A stretch of DNA of 21,189 nucleotides, taken from NCBI GenBank assembly GCA_900550165.1, contig URQY01000032.1:1-21189 (forward strand), written 5' to 3'. The translations under genes and the position numbers were made by a program. The notes below the pieces were generated by a model. The model worked only from the letters and a program-made list of their open reading frames with translations, was not told the DNA's origin and made no database searches. This DNA comes from an uncultured Eubacteriales bacterium. Its GTDB lineage: Bacteria; Bacillota; Clostridia; Oscillospirales; Oscillospiraceae. The stretch's first letter is position 1. Each line of letters opens with the position of its first letter. This document shows, piece after piece, positions 7,143-15,982 of the stretch.

Positions 7143-8108
7143 ATGACTCTGCTCGCTCTCTACTGGTCCACCATGATCGCCTGCTACCTCATCGCAGGCA
7201 AGCTGCGCAGCCATAAGGACCGCTTTCATTTCCTAGACAAGCTCACGAGCTTTTTCATCTATCTTCTCATCTTCCTCATGGGGCTGCGCATGGGCGCGGA
7301 CGAGGAGGTGACGTCGAGCCTCGGCAGTATCGGCGTGCAGGCGCTGTTCATCACATTCCTCACGGCCGTCGGCAGTATGCTCGGCGGCACCGCCGCGCGT
7401 AAGATCGTGCATCTCAACCGCCACGCTCTGCCCGCCGGCACAGAGGAGGAAGGTGCCGGGGAGCGCGGCGGCGGGGTCAACACCTCCGGCATCAAGTCCT
7501 CGGTCGTCATTTGCCTGATGGTCATCTGCGGGATGCTCTTGGGCTATTTTGTCCTGCCGCAGCTCATGCCGCCCGAGCGCTTTGAAGAGATCTCCGGCAC
7601 GCTGCTCGTCATCGGCCTTTGCATCATGCTCGGCTCGGTGGGCTTCAGCATGGGGCTGGACGGCAGCATCGTGCGCGTTCTGCGCGGGGCGGGGCTGGGC
7701 GTTGTGCTCGTGCCTATTTTCTCCGTGATCGGCTCGCTGCTCGCGGGCGTCGTCTACTCGCTTCTCACCCCCATGACGCTGCGCGAGGGGCTCGCCATCA
7801 GCGCGGGCTTCGGCTGGTACACGATGGCCCCGAGCGTCATCTCCGGCGCGGGGCACGCGGTCGCGGGCGCGGTCTCGTTTTTGCACAATGTGCTGCGCGA
7901 GACGATGGGTCTCATCTTCCTGCCGCTCATCGCGAGCAAGATCGGCTACATCGAGGCTGTCACCATCCCCGGCACTGCCTCGACCGACCTGTGCCTGCCG
8001 CTTGTGGAAAAGTACTGCAACCCCGAGACCATGGCCTACTCGTTCTGCACGGGTATGCTGATGTGCCTTTCCTGCGCGGCGCTCGTACCGCTCATCATCG
8101 GTGCGTGA
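7143..8108 (+). CDS. lysO: LysO-type lysine/amino-acid exporter
   Basis: Integral membrane protein of the LysO (YbjE, DUF340) family, whose E. coli member exports L-lysine and toxic analogues. The 321-residue product has about eight hydrophobic segments: one near the N-terminus (LLALYWSTMIACYLIAGKL), one at about 37-50 with FLMGLRMG, a cytoplasmic charged loop near 90-115, then VVICLMVICGMLLGYFVLP. The family motif LAISAGFGWYTMAP is present with ETMGLIFLP after it. The ATG at 7143 follows GAAAGGA at about 12 bases. It lies 33 bases after the operon terminator and has no clear promoter, so it may depend on read-through. The preceding gap is too short for a lysine riboswitch and shows none. Substrate is inferred from the family. 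Confidence 0.88.
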   Translation: MTLLALYWSTMIACYLIAGKLRSHKDRFHFLDKLTSFFIYLLIFLMGLRMGADEEVTSSLGSIGVQALFITFLTAVGSMLGGTAARKIVHLNRHALPAGTEEEGAGERGGGVNTSGIKSSVVICLMVICGMLLGYFVLPQLMPPERFEEISGTLLVIGLCIMLGSVGFSMGLDGSIVRVLRGAGLGVVLVPIFSVIGSLLAGVVYSLLTPMTLREGLAISAGFGWYTMAPSVISGAGHAVAGAVSFLHNVLRETMGLIFLPLIASKIGYIEAVTIPGTASTDLCLPLVEKYCNPETMAYSFCTGMLMCLSCAALVPLIIGA

Positions 8109-8148
8109 GGCGTCTGACCTGTCCATATTTTATATGGTATGATACGGT

Positions 8149-8180
8149 AAAGGGCCCTCTCCCGCGGGAGAGGGCCCTTT
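8149..8180. repeat. 32-base perfect palindrome
   Basis: Every base from 8149 to 8180 is self-complementary about its centre (AAAGGGCCCTCTCCCG and its reverse complement). It could fold into a hairpin of about 14 pairs. Only three T residues follow, so it is not a classic terminator by itself. It may be a REP-like dispersed element or aid mRNA 3' stability after lysO. Confidence 0.85.
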
Positions 8181-8196
8181 CTGCCAGATGAAAAAT

Positions 8197-8246
8197 ACCG
8201 GCGCACGGTGCCCTGTTTGGGCGTATCGTGCGCCGGTGTGTTTCTT
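8197..8246. terminator. Bidirectional terminator between lysO and the aminopeptidase
   Basis: Outer stem of 11 perfect pairs, ACCGGCGCACG (8197-8207) with 8227-8237, enclosing an inner GCCC/GGGC hairpin (8210-8222). On the plus strand TTTCTTTTT follows (8241-8249); on the minus strand the reverse reading gives TATTTTTC. It would stop both converging transcripts. Confidence 0.85.
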
Positions 8247-8279
8247 TTTCTGATGCGTGGTATGCTGCCTTTTTCAATC

Positions 8280-10079
8280 TTATTCGTGGAGGATGGGCGC
8301 GGTGGCCTCCCTGAGCCACGCAAGCTCGTCGCCGGAAAGATACGGCGAAATAGCCGCATAGACCTTTGCGTGATAGTCGTTGAGCAATTCCACGTCGCGC
8401 GAGGAGAGCAGCGCCGGGTCGATCGCGTCGCGGTCGTAGGGTACGAGCGTCAGCGGTTCAAGGCTGAGGAAGCGACCATACTCGTTTACCTCCGCCTCGC
8501 GCACGACGACAAGATTTTCGATGCGCACGCCGAACTTGCCGGCAAGGTAAATGCCCGGCTCGTTGGAGAAGATCATGCCCTCTTCGATGACGCAGTGGCG
8601 CTGCTGGCGCAGCACGTTCCAGTGGACGCGCTCGGGCCCTTCGTGTACGCCGAGGACGAAGCCCACGCCGTGGCCCGTGCCGTGGTTGTAGTCGAGTCCC
8701 GCCTCCCACAGCGGCGCGCGGGCCAGCATATCAAGGTTTTCGCCCGTGCAGCCGTGGAGGAACCTGGCCGCGCCGAGCTGCAAATGCCCGCGCAGGACAA
8801 GTGTATAGACGCGCTTTTCCTCATCTGTGAGCGGGCCGAGCGCGACGGTGCGGGTGATATCGGTCGTGCCCTCCAGATACTGCGCGCCGGTGTCGGCAAG
8901 GCAGAGGCCGCGCGGCTCCAGGGGGACGTCGGTCTCCGCGGTCGGCTCGTAGTGGACGATCGCGCCGTGCGCGCCGTAGGCGAGGATGGGGTCAAAGCTC
9001 TGCTCCAGGTAGTGCGCTCCCTCGGCGCGCAGGGCTTCGAGCTTCTTCGCGGCGCTGATCTCCGTGATGGGCTCGCGGCCGACCGTGTGCTTGAGCCAGT
9101 AGAGGAAGCGCGTGACGGCCACGCCGTCCTTGATGTGCGCAAGGCGTTCGTTCTCCTGCTCGGCGGGCGTTTTCATCGCCTTCATGAGCTGGATGGGGCT
9201 CGGACGGTCGAGCGTTTCCGCGCCGGCGGGAACGCTTTGTGTGATGCGGTAGTTGGCGCTCGCGCCGTCGAGCAGCACGCGCGTACCCTCGGGCAGCGCC
9301 GCGATCAGGCGGTAGATCTCATCGTAGGGCGCAAGCGTTACGCCGTCGGCCCTGAGCGATGCTTCGATCTCCGCGCTCACGGCCTCCTTCTGCACGCAGA
9401 GCGTGGCTTGATCGTGCGTAAGCAGCAGGTACGAGAGGAACACGGGCGTATAGGGCACGTCGCCGCCGCGCAGATTCAGGAGCCACGCGACCTCGTCGAG
9501 CGCGGGGATGACGAACACATCCGCGCCGAGTTCTGCCATCCTGCCGCGCACCAGCTCGAGCTTTTCTTTGCGCGTCAGGCCCGCGTACTTTGCGTCCAGC
9601 TCCCACACCGGCTCGCATGAGAGCGCGGGGCGGTCCGCCCACACAAGGTCCACAAGGTCCTCATCGCCCGCAAAGCGGATGTGCTTTTCGCGTGTCTTTT
9701 CGCCGATGGCGCGGGCGAAGGCGTTGCTGATCGTGCGCGAATCGAAGCCGATGAAGCCACTTTCGGGCACATGGCCGCGCAGAAAATCGGCGATCTCGGG
9801 CACGCCGGGCTCGCCCATGCGCATGAGATCAATGCCGCTGCCCTCTAACTGCTGCGCAGCCTGCAAAAAGTAGCGTCCGTCCGTCCACAGCGCGGCGGAA
9901 TCCGGCAGCACGACGAGCGTACCGGCGGAGCCGGTGAAGCCGGAGAGATACTCGCGCGCCTTGAAGTGCGCGCCGACATATTCCGAGGCGTGAAAGTCGT
10001 CGGTCACGACGACGTAGGCGTCCATATGGCGCTTTGCCATTTCCGCGCGCAGGGCGGTGAGCTTTTCAGAGGTCTTCAT
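8280..10079 (-). CDS. Aminopeptidase P family metallopeptidase (Xaa-Pro aminopeptidase)
   Basis: Cytosolic M24B peptidase that removes an N-terminal residue before proline. The 599-residue, three-domain form has two creatinase-like N-terminal domains (about 1-300) and a pita-bread catalytic domain (about 310-540). All five metal ligands are visible: D396 and D407 in LADTGAQYLEGTTDITRT, H470 in HGTGHGVGFVLGVHEGP, E507 in SNEPGIY and E521 in VRIENLVVV. The length agrees with the long, eukaryote-like APP form found in many Clostridia and is longer than E. coli PepP (about 440). The ATG at 10079 has GGGAG upstream and lies three bases after the pepT stop, so the two form an operon for breaking down small peptides. 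Confidence 0.94.
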   Translation of the reverse strand: MKTSEKLTALRAEMAKRHMDAYVVVTDDFHASEYVGAHFKAREYLSGFTGSAGTLVVLPDSAALWTDGRYFLQAAQQLEGSGIDLMRMGEPGVPEIADFLRGHVPESGFIGFDSRTISNAFARAIGEKTREKHIRFAGDEDLVDLVWADRPALSCEPVWELDAKYAGLTRKEKLELVRGRMAELGADVFVIPALDEVAWLLNLRGGDVPYTPVFLSYLLLTHDQATLCVQKEAVSAEIEASLRADGVTLAPYDEIYRLIAALPEGTRVLLDGASANYRITQSVPAGAETLDRPSPIQLMKAMKTPAEQENERLAHIKDGVAVTRFLYWLKHTVGREPITEISAAKKLEALRAEGAHYLEQSFDPILAYGAHGAIVHYEPTAETDVPLEPRGLCLADTGAQYLEGTTDITRTVALGPLTDEEKRVYTLVLRGHLQLGAARFLHGCTGENLDMLARAPLWEAGLDYNHGTGHGVGFVLGVHEGPERVHWNVLRQQRHCVIEEGMIFSNEPGIYLAGKFGVRIENLVVVREAEVNEYGRFLSLEPLTLVPYDRDAIDPALLSSRDVELLNDYHAKVYAAISPYLSGDELAWLREATAPILHE

Positions 10080-10082
10080 TTC

Positions 10083-11303
10083 TTACTCCCTTTCTTCGAC
10101 AAAGCTTTGCACGAGCGTGACGAGCACGTCCGCCATGGACGCGAGACTGTCTGCGGGGATCCACTCGCGCACGCCGTGGTAGTTGTAGCCGCCGGTGGAG
10201 AGGTTGGGGCAGGGCAGCCCGTCCCAGGACAGGCGCGCGCCGTCCGTGCCGCCGCGGATGGGCACGCACTGCGGCGTGACGCCGTTCGCGCGGAAGGCGT
10301 TCTCCGCGCGCTCGATGAGGTGGAAGTGGGGAAGAATTTTCTCCTTCATGTTGTAGTAGCTGTCGCGGATCGTGACCTCCGCCGTGCCGTCGCCGTAAAT
10401 TTCGTTGATGCGCGCGGCGCAGTCGGCAAAGAGTGCCTTTTTCTCCTCGAAGCGCTCGCGGTCGTGGTCGCGGATGATATAGCGCAGCGTCGCTTCGGTC
10501 ACGCTGCCGCTCATCTCCGTCAGGTGGAAGAAGCCCTCGTAGCCGTCGGTCTTCTCGGGCACCTCATCCTCGGGCAGCATCGCGTGGAAGGCCATGGCGA
10601 CGGTCGCGGCGTTGATCATCACGTTCTTGGCGCTGCCGGGGTGAACGCCGACGCCGTACACCGTCAGAACGGCGGAGGCGGCGTTGAAGTTTTCAAATTC
10701 GATCTCGCCGAGCGGACCGCCGTCCACAGTGTAGCCGTAGTCGCAGCCGAGCTGCTGCACGTCGAGCCCGTCCACGCCGTTGCCGATCTCCTCGTCGGTC
10801 GTGAAGATGACGCGCACCTCGCCGTGGGGAAGGTCTTTTTCCGAAATGGTCTCGACCGCGGCCATGATCTCGGCGATGCCGGCCTTGTCGTCCGCGCCGA
10901 GGAGGGTCGTGCCGTCGGTGACGATGAGCTCTTCGCCGGCATGACGCTCAAGGCCGGGGCAGAGGGCCTCGGTGAGGGAGACGGTGTCGTTTAATTTGAG
11001 CTCGCCGCCCTCATAGCGCACGAGGCGGGGCTTAACGTGCTCGCCCGGGGCATCGGGCGCGGTGTCCATGTGCGCGATGAGCGCGACGACGGGGGCGTCG
11101 ACCCCCTCGCTTGCGGGGAGCGTTGCGAGCACATTGCCGCACTCGTCCATGCGGACGTCCTCGAGCTTCAGCGCGGCAAGCTCCTGCATCAGCACGCGGC
11201 CGAGGTCCTTCTGCCGCTCCGTGGAGGGCGAGGTGCCGGTGAATTCGTCGGATGTTGTATAATAGGTGACATAGCGCAGAAAGCGTGATCTTGCGGTTTC
11301 CAT
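10083..11303 (-). CDS. pepT: Peptidase T (tripeptide aminopeptidase)
   Basis: Dinuclear zinc M20 peptidase releasing the N-terminal residue from tripeptides. The 406-residue length is standard. Metal-binding and catalytic residues are present: H78 and D80 in LIAHMDTAP, D138 in LLGADDKAG, E171 and E172 in TTDEEIGNG, D194 in YTVDGG, and a histidine in GGYNYHGVREW near residue 380. The lid domain lies at about 205-320 (HPGSAKNVMINA). The ATG at 11303 follows a perfect AAGGAGG. It is the first gene of the pepT-aminopeptidase P operon, read from the promoter at 11345-11374. Confidence 0.96.
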   Translation of the reverse strand: METARSRFLRYVTYYTTSDEFTGTSPSTERQKDLGRVLMQELAALKLEDVRMDECGNVLATLPASEGVDAPVVALIAHMDTAPDAPGEHVKPRLVRYEGGELKLNDTVSLTEALCPGLERHAGEELIVTDGTTLLGADDKAGIAEIMAAVETISEKDLPHGEVRVIFTTDEEIGNGVDGLDVQQLGCDYGYTVDGGPLGEIEFENFNAASAVLTVYGVGVHPGSAKNVMINAATVAMAFHAMLPEDEVPEKTDGYEGFFHLTEMSGSVTEATLRYIIRDHDRERFEEKKALFADCAARINEIYGDGTAEVTIRDSYYNMKEKILPHFHLIERAENAFRANGVTPQCVPIRGGTDGARLSWDGLPCPNLSTGGYNYHGVREWIPADSLASMADVLVTLVQSFVEERE

Positions 11304-11344
11304 GGTAAGCCTCCTTGATCGGTAAAAGTCGGGATATCATCCTT

Positions 11345-11374
11345 AGTATACCACAAAAAACGCCGCGCTGTAAA
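11345..11374 (-). promoter_or_regulatory. Promoter of the pepT operon
   Basis: Minus strand: -35 TTTACA (11369-11374), 18-base spacer, -10 TATACT (11345-11350), ending about 40 bases before the pepT start codon. Confidence 0.75.
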
Positions 11375-11428
11375 GCCACCGGCGGCGGGAAGCGGCAAAA
11401 TGCGCCGCCGCTTTCTCAATTCTTTTTC

Positions 11429-11458
11429 TTGACAAAACAGAGTGGTTAATAATATAGT
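11429..11458 (+). promoter_or_regulatory. Promoter of the SpoU methyltransferase-dprA-topA run
   Basis: -35 TTGACA (11429-11434), 18-base spacer, -10 TATAGT (11453-11458). It lies in an AT-rich patch about 55 bases upstream of the first start codon and is divergent from the pepT promoter. Confidence 0.8.
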
Positions 11459-11511
11459 GTGATACATATTAAATAAGAAACGGAAAAGAAGCCGGGAGGG
11501 AGCAAAAGAAG

Positions 11512-12273
11512 ATGAGCGTGGAGACGATAACGAGCCGCCAGAATCCGCTGATGACGCACCTGCGCAAGCTGGGCGCATCGCGCTCCTACCGGCAAAAGAG
11601 CGGCGAATATCTCTGCGACGGGACAAAGCTGCTGGCCGAGGCGCTCAAATGGCACGCGCCGGTCAGAACGGCGGTGTTCTCAGACGGTGCGGACATTCCG
11701 GAGCTGCCGGACACGGTGCGCGCGGTGCGCGTGAGCGGGGAGCTGATGCGCTCGGTGAGCCCGATGGAGACGCCGCAGGGCGCGCTCTTCACCGTGGCGC
11801 TGCCCGAGGTGCGCTTGCCCGAAACGCTCGAAGGACGGCACTATCTCGTGCTCGACGGCGTGCAGGATCCCGGAAACGTCGGCACCATCCTGCGCACGGC
11901 GGACGCTTTCGACTGCGACGGCCTCTTTTTGGTCAACGCCTGCGCCGACCCTTTCAATCCCAAGACGGCGCGCGCCACGATGGGGGCCATCTTCCGCCGC
12001 GAGGCGTACTGCGCAAGGCCGGAGGAGGTGCTTGCGCTGCTGGCCGGAAGCGCTGTCCCGCTCTATGGTACGGCGCTGCGCGCGGATACCGTGCCGCTGG
12101 CCGAGGCCGATTGGACCAAAGCCGCCGTCGCCATCGGCAGCGAGGGCCGCGGGCTGTCGCAGCAGATGCTCGACGCCTGCGCCAAAACGCTGAAGATCCC
12201 CATGAGCGAACGCTGCGAGTCGCTCAACGCTGCCGTCGCTGCGACGGTCGTGCTGTGGGAGATGTATCGCTGA
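11512..12273 (+). CDS. TrmH/SpoU-family RNA 2'-O-ribose methyltransferase
   Basis: Transfers a methyl group from S-adenosylmethionine to a ribose 2'-OH in rRNA or tRNA. The 253-residue product has an N-terminal substrate-binding domain (about 1-95; ITSRQNPLMTHLRKL ... GEYLCDGTKLLAEAL) and a SPOUT domain with all three motifs: motif 1 DPGNVGTILRTADAF, motif 2 AIGSEGRGLS, and motif 3 IPMSERCESLNAAVAATVVL. The architecture is like YsgA or RlmB-like proteins of Firmicutes; the target nucleotide cannot be assigned. The ATG at 11512 follows GGGAGGGAG. It is the first gene of the plus-strand run, with dprA 22 bases downstream. Confidence 0.92.
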   Translation: MSVETITSRQNPLMTHLRKLGASRSYRQKSGEYLCDGTKLLAEALKWHAPVRTAVFSDGADIPELPDTVRAVRVSGELMRSVSPMETPQGALFTVALPEVRLPETLEGRHYLVLDGVQDPGNVGTILRTADAFDCDGLFLVNACADPFNPKTARATMGAIFRREAYCARPEEVLALLAGSAVPLYGTALRADTVPLAEADWTKAAVAIGSEGRGLSQQMLDACAKTLKIPMSERCESLNAAVAATVVLWEMYR

Positions 12274-12295
12274 AACGAACGGGGAGGTGCTCTTT

Positions 12296-13513
12296 ATGGC
12301 AGGGCTGAAATACTGGGTATGGCTCTCGGAGGTCAAGGGACTGACAAATCGCTCGAAGCTCCTGCTGCTCGACTATTTCGGCACGCCGGAGAACATCTAC
12401 TATGCCGACGAGGACGAATACCGCCTCGTCGAGGGCATTGAGCCGCGGCAGCTCGCGCTGCTGGCGGAAAAGTCGTTGGAGGGCGCCGACCGCATCCTCG
12501 GCGCGTGCGCGCGGCTGGGGCTTCGCCTTCTTACAATGCAGGACGCGGACTATCCCGTGCGCCTGCGCAACATCTTTGAGCCGCCGTGCCTGCTCTACGT
12601 GAAGGGGAGCCTTCCGACGATCGACGAGGAGGTCGCCGTCGCCATGGTCGGCACGCGCAGGGCCTCGCCCTACGGCATCGAGACGGCGGAGAAGCTCGCC
12701 TACGGCCTGTGCAGGCAGGGCGCGGTCGTGATCTCCGGCGCGGCGGCGGGCGTGGATTCCGCTTCCCACCGCGGCGCGCTGCGCGCGGGCGGCAGGACCA
12801 TCGCTGTGCTCGGCAACGGGCTCGATGTTGTTTACCCTGCGGAGAACGAATGGCTGTACCGCGATATCGTGGCCTCGGGCGCGCTCATCAGCGAGTATCC
12901 GCCCGGAACGGCGGCGGAGGCGTGGCACTTTCCCGCGCGCAACCGCATCATCAGCGCTCTGAGCCTTGGGACCATCGTGGTCGAAGCGCCGGAAAAGAGC
13001 GGCGCGCTCATCACGGCCAATACCGCGCTGGAGCAGGGACGCGACGTCTTCGCGGTCCCCGGTCCCATCGACGCGCCGCTGAGCCGCGGCTGCAACCGCC
13101 TCATCGCCGACGGCGCGGCGGCCCTCATCACGGACAGCTGGGACGTGCTGCGCGAATACGAAGCGATGTATCCGCACAAAATTCTCGGCGAGCGCGTGGA
13201 GCTCCCGCGCACGCTGGGCTATCAGGCCCGCGAGGAGCAGGCCCGCGCCAGGCAGACGGCATCCGCCGCCGCGGAGGAAGCGCCGTCGCTGCCGTCGCTG
13301 GACCTGAAAACCAACGACGCGGGGCTCACCGACGATCAGATCACGATCCTGCGCGCGCTCAAGGACGGCGCGATGCAGGTGGACGATATCATTGAAACAA
13401 CGGACCTCCCTACGCGCCGCGTGCTTTCCGCGCTGACGATGATGGAGCTGGAGGGTTACGTCGCGCAGGGCGGCGGCAAGCATTTTTCCCTGCAAGTCAT
13501 ACTGGAGGAATAG
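12296..13513 (+). CDS. dprA: DNA-processing protein DprA
   Basis: Binds incoming single-stranded DNA during natural transformation, protects it and loads RecA. The 405-residue product has an N-terminal helical region (about 1-75; LSEVKGLTNRSKLLLLDYFG), the Rossmann-like DprA domain (about 85-290; AMVGTRRASPYG, SGAAAGVDSASHRGAL, VLGNGLDVVYP, PARNRIISALS, VPGPIDAPLSRGCNRLI) and a C-terminal winged helix (about 340-400; LTDDQITILRALKDGAMQVD). The start ATG at 12296 lies eight bases after GGGGAGG. A GTG at 12287 is in frame but overlaps that ribosome-binding site, so it was rejected. topA follows after six bases. dprA is conserved in many non-competent Firmicutes, so it does not prove transformability. 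Confidence 0.95.
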   Translation: MAGLKYWVWLSEVKGLTNRSKLLLLDYFGTPENIYYADEDEYRLVEGIEPRQLALLAEKSLEGADRILGACARLGLRLLTMQDADYPVRLRNIFEPPCLLYVKGSLPTIDEEVAVAMVGTRRASPYGIETAEKLAYGLCRQGAVVISGAAAGVDSASHRGALRAGGRTIAVLGNGLDVVYPAENEWLYRDIVASGALISEYPPGTAAEAWHFPARNRIISALSLGTIVVEAPEKSGALITANTALEQGRDVFAVPGPIDAPLSRGCNRLIADGAAALITDSWDVLREYEAMYPHKILGERVELPRTLGYQAREEQARARQTASAAAEEAPSLPSLDLKTNDAGLTDDQITILRALKDGAMQVDDIIETTDLPTRRVLSALTMMELEGYVAQGGGKHFSLQVILEE

Positions 13514-13519
13514 AACAAA

Positions 13520-15982
13520 ATGGCAAAAAAGCATCTGGTGATCGTCGAGTCTCCGGCGAAGGCGAAAACCATCGGCAAATACCTGGGCAAGGACTACGAG
13601 GTCAAGGCCAGCATGGGCCACCTGCGCGACCTGCCCAAGAGCAAGCTGGGCGTGGACATCGAGCACGACTTCGAGCCCGTCTATCAGCCCATCCGCGGAA
13701 AAGAGGAGCTCATCAGCGAGCTGAAAAAGGCCGCCAAGAGCAGCGACACCGTCTACCTCGCGACGGACCCGGACCGCGAGGGCGAGGCCATCTCGTGGCA
13801 CCTGAAGGCGCTTTTGGACCTGGACGACGAAAAGGCCAAGCGCGTGACCTTCAACGAGATCACGAAAAAGGTCGTCTCCGAGAGCATCAAGGAGCCGCGC
13901 GCCATCGACCAGGATCTGGTCGATGCGCAGCAGGCGCGCCGCGTGCTCGACCGCATCGTGGGCTACGAGCTCAGCCCGCTTCTGTGGAAGAAGGTGCGCC
14001 GCGGCCTCTCGGCGGGCCGCGTGCAGTCCGTCGCCGTGCGCATGGTCGACGACCGCGAGAAGGAGATTCAGGCGTTCGAGGCGCAGGAGTACTGGACGCT
14101 CGACGCCGACCTCACCGACGAGGCGACGCACAAGACCTTTGAAGCACACTATTACGGCAAGGACGGCAAAAAGGTCGAGCCCACCTCGGGCGAGCAGGTG
14201 GACGGCATCATCGCCGACATCGGCGACAAGCCCTTTGCCGTGACGAACATCAAGCGCACGGACAAGCAGCGCTCCCCGTCGCTGCCGTTCACGACCTCCA
14301 CCCTACAGCAGGAGGCCTCGCGCAAGCTCAACATGACGCCGCGCCGAACCATGGCCATCGCCCAGCAGCTCTACGAGGGCGTGGATATCACGGGCGAGGG
14401 CACGGTGGGTCTCATCACCTATATGCGTACCGACTCGCTGCGCATCTCCGAGGAGGCCATCGCCGCGGCGAAGACCTTCATCCTGGGCCGCTACGGAGAG
14501 GCCTACTACCCCAAGACCGCCCGCCATTACAAGGCCAAGGCCGGCGCGCAGGACGCGCACGAGGCCATCCGCCCCTCGAACGTCAACTTGACGCCCGAGC
14601 AGATCAAGGGCGACCTCACGGGCGAGCAGTACCGACTCTACCGCCTGATCTGGAGCCGGTTTCTGGCCTCGCAGATGGCGAACGCCGTGTATGACAGCGT
14701 GAGCGCGCAGATCATGGCGGGCGGGCACGAGTTCCACGCGAGCGCCAGCAACCTGAAGTTCTCCGGTTATACCGCCGTTTACGAGGAATCGCGCGACGAT
14801 GACGGCAAAGAGGAAAAGGAGGGCACGCTGCCACCGCTCGTCGAGGGGCAGGGCCTGACGCTCGAGGCCTACACGCCGCTCCAGCACTTCACCCAGCCGC
14901 CCGCGCGCTACACGGACGCGACGCTCATCCGCGCGATGGAGCAGAACGGCATCGGCCGCCCGTCGACCTACGCGCCGACGGTCTCGACCATTTTAGACCG
15001 CGAATACGTCGTCAAGGACGGCAAGTACCTGCGCCCCACGCCGCTGGGCGAGGTGGTGACGGGACTGATGGAGGAGCGCTTTTCCGACATTGTGGATATG
15101 AAGTTCACCGCCCGCATGGAAGAAAAGCTCGACACCGTCGAGGAGGGGAAGACGCCGTGGAAGGACGTCATCCGCGGCTTTTACGGCAGCTTTGAGCGCG
15201 ACCTCAAAAATGCTGAGGAAGCGCTCGAGGGTGTGCGCTTAAAGGTCCCTGACGAGGTGAGCGAGGAAAAGTGCGACGTCTGCGGGCGCAACATGGTCAT
15301 CAAGAGCGGGCGCTTTGGCCGCTTTCTGGCCTGCCCGGGATATCCCGAGTGCACGTTTACCAAGCCCCTCGTCATCGAGATGCCGGGCCGCTGCCCCAAG
15401 TGCGGCGGGCGCATGATGAAGCGCACCGGCGTGAGCAAGAAGACGAACAAGCAGTACACCTACTACGCCTGCGAATTTTCCACCAGCAGCGACCCGGAGA
15501 AGAAGTGCGACTTCATGACCTGGGACGTGCCGACGAAGGACGACTGCCCCGAGTGCGGGCAGACGATGTTCAAAAAGGCGGGCAAGGGCTTCAAGCGCCC
15601 GTACTGCATCAACCCCGCGTGCGCGCGCTTCGTGCCCGAGGATCAGCGCGGCTACGTGAAAAAGAAGTCCGCTGAGACCGCCGAGGCTGCCGAAGCCGCT
15701 GAGACGACGGCAGCCGGGGAAACACCCGCCGAGAAGAAGCCCGCCGCCAAAAAGACGGCCGCGAAGAAAACCGCCGCAACGAAAGCCGCAGGCGCCAAAA
15801 AGACCGCGGGCAAGACCGCTGCGGCGAAAAAGACGGCAAAAGCAGCCGAAGCCGCAGACGGCGAGGAAACGCCTGCCAAGAAACCGGCGGCCAAAAAGAC
15901 CGCAGCGAAGAAGACTGCGGCCAGGAAGACGACCGCTAAGAAGTCCACGGCGAAGAAGACCGCGGAGAAAGAAGAGAACTGA
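13520..15982 (+). CDS. topA: DNA topoisomerase I with lysine/alanine-rich tail
   Basis: Type IA topoisomerase that relaxes negative supercoils by passing one strand through a transient break. The Toprim domain is at the N-terminus (LVIVESPAKAKTIGKYLG; acidic D83, D85, E87 in TDPDREGEAI). The active-site tyrosine is Y301 in GLITYMRTDS. Three zinc-finger modules of four cysteines each start at about residues 585, 625 and 676. From about residue 714 to 820 the protein ends in a low-complexity tail of repeated AAKKTA/PAAKK units resembling the histone H1 C-terminus. Bacillus TopA is about 690 residues without such a tail. The start follows GGAGGA in the dprA tail. The stop overlaps the trmFO start (TGATG), implying coupled translation. 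Confidence 0.97.
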   Translation: MAKKHLVIVESPAKAKTIGKYLGKDYEVKASMGHLRDLPKSKLGVDIEHDFEPVYQPIRGKEELISELKKAAKSSDTVYLATDPDREGEAISWHLKALLDLDDEKAKRVTFNEITKKVVSESIKEPRAIDQDLVDAQQARRVLDRIVGYELSPLLWKKVRRGLSAGRVQSVAVRMVDDREKEIQAFEAQEYWTLDADLTDEATHKTFEAHYYGKDGKKVEPTSGEQVDGIIADIGDKPFAVTNIKRTDKQRSPSLPFTTSTLQQEASRKLNMTPRRTMAIAQQLYEGVDITGEGTVGLITYMRTDSLRISEEAIAAAKTFILGRYGEAYYPKTARHYKAKAGAQDAHEAIRPSNVNLTPEQIKGDLTGEQYRLYRLIWSRFLASQMANAVYDSVSAQIMAGGHEFHASASNLKFSGYTAVYEESRDDDGKEEKEGTLPPLVEGQGLTLEAYTPLQHFTQPPARYTDATLIRAMEQNGIGRPSTYAPTVSTILDREYVVKDGKYLRPTPLGEVVTGLMEERFSDIVDMKFTARMEEKLDTVEEGKTPWKDVIRGFYGSFERDLKNAEEALEGVRLKVPDEVSEEKCDVCGRNMVIKSGRFGRFLACPGYPECTFTKPLVIEMPGRCPKCGGRMMKRTGVSKKTNKQYTYYACEFSTSSDPEKKCDFMTWDVPTKDDCPECGQTMFKKAGKGFKRPYCINPACARFVPEDQRGYVKKKSAETAEAAEAAETTAAGETPAEKKPAAKKTAAKKTAATKAAGAKKTAGKTAAAKKTAKAAEAADGEETPAKKPAAKKTAAKKTAARKTTAKKSTAKKTAEKEEN

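Noticed and set aside
5157..7229. 690-codon minus-strand open frame opposite the phosphohexomutase
   Set aside because: The histidine-, arginine- and valine-rich composition is typical of an antisense frame of a GC-rich gene. The plus-strand gene has all catalytic motifs.
8208..9620. 470-codon plus-strand open frame opposite the aminopeptidase
   Set aside because: Shadow frame of the M24 peptidase, beginning inside the bidirectional terminator.
12224..14149. 641-codon minus-strand open frame opposite dprA and topA
   Set aside because: It crosses two clear genes and has no initiation site or family motifs.
15720..15970. CRISPR-like or tandem-repeat array near the end of topA
   Set aside because: The repetition is of codons for K/A/T within an open frame. 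There are no unique spacers of constant length.
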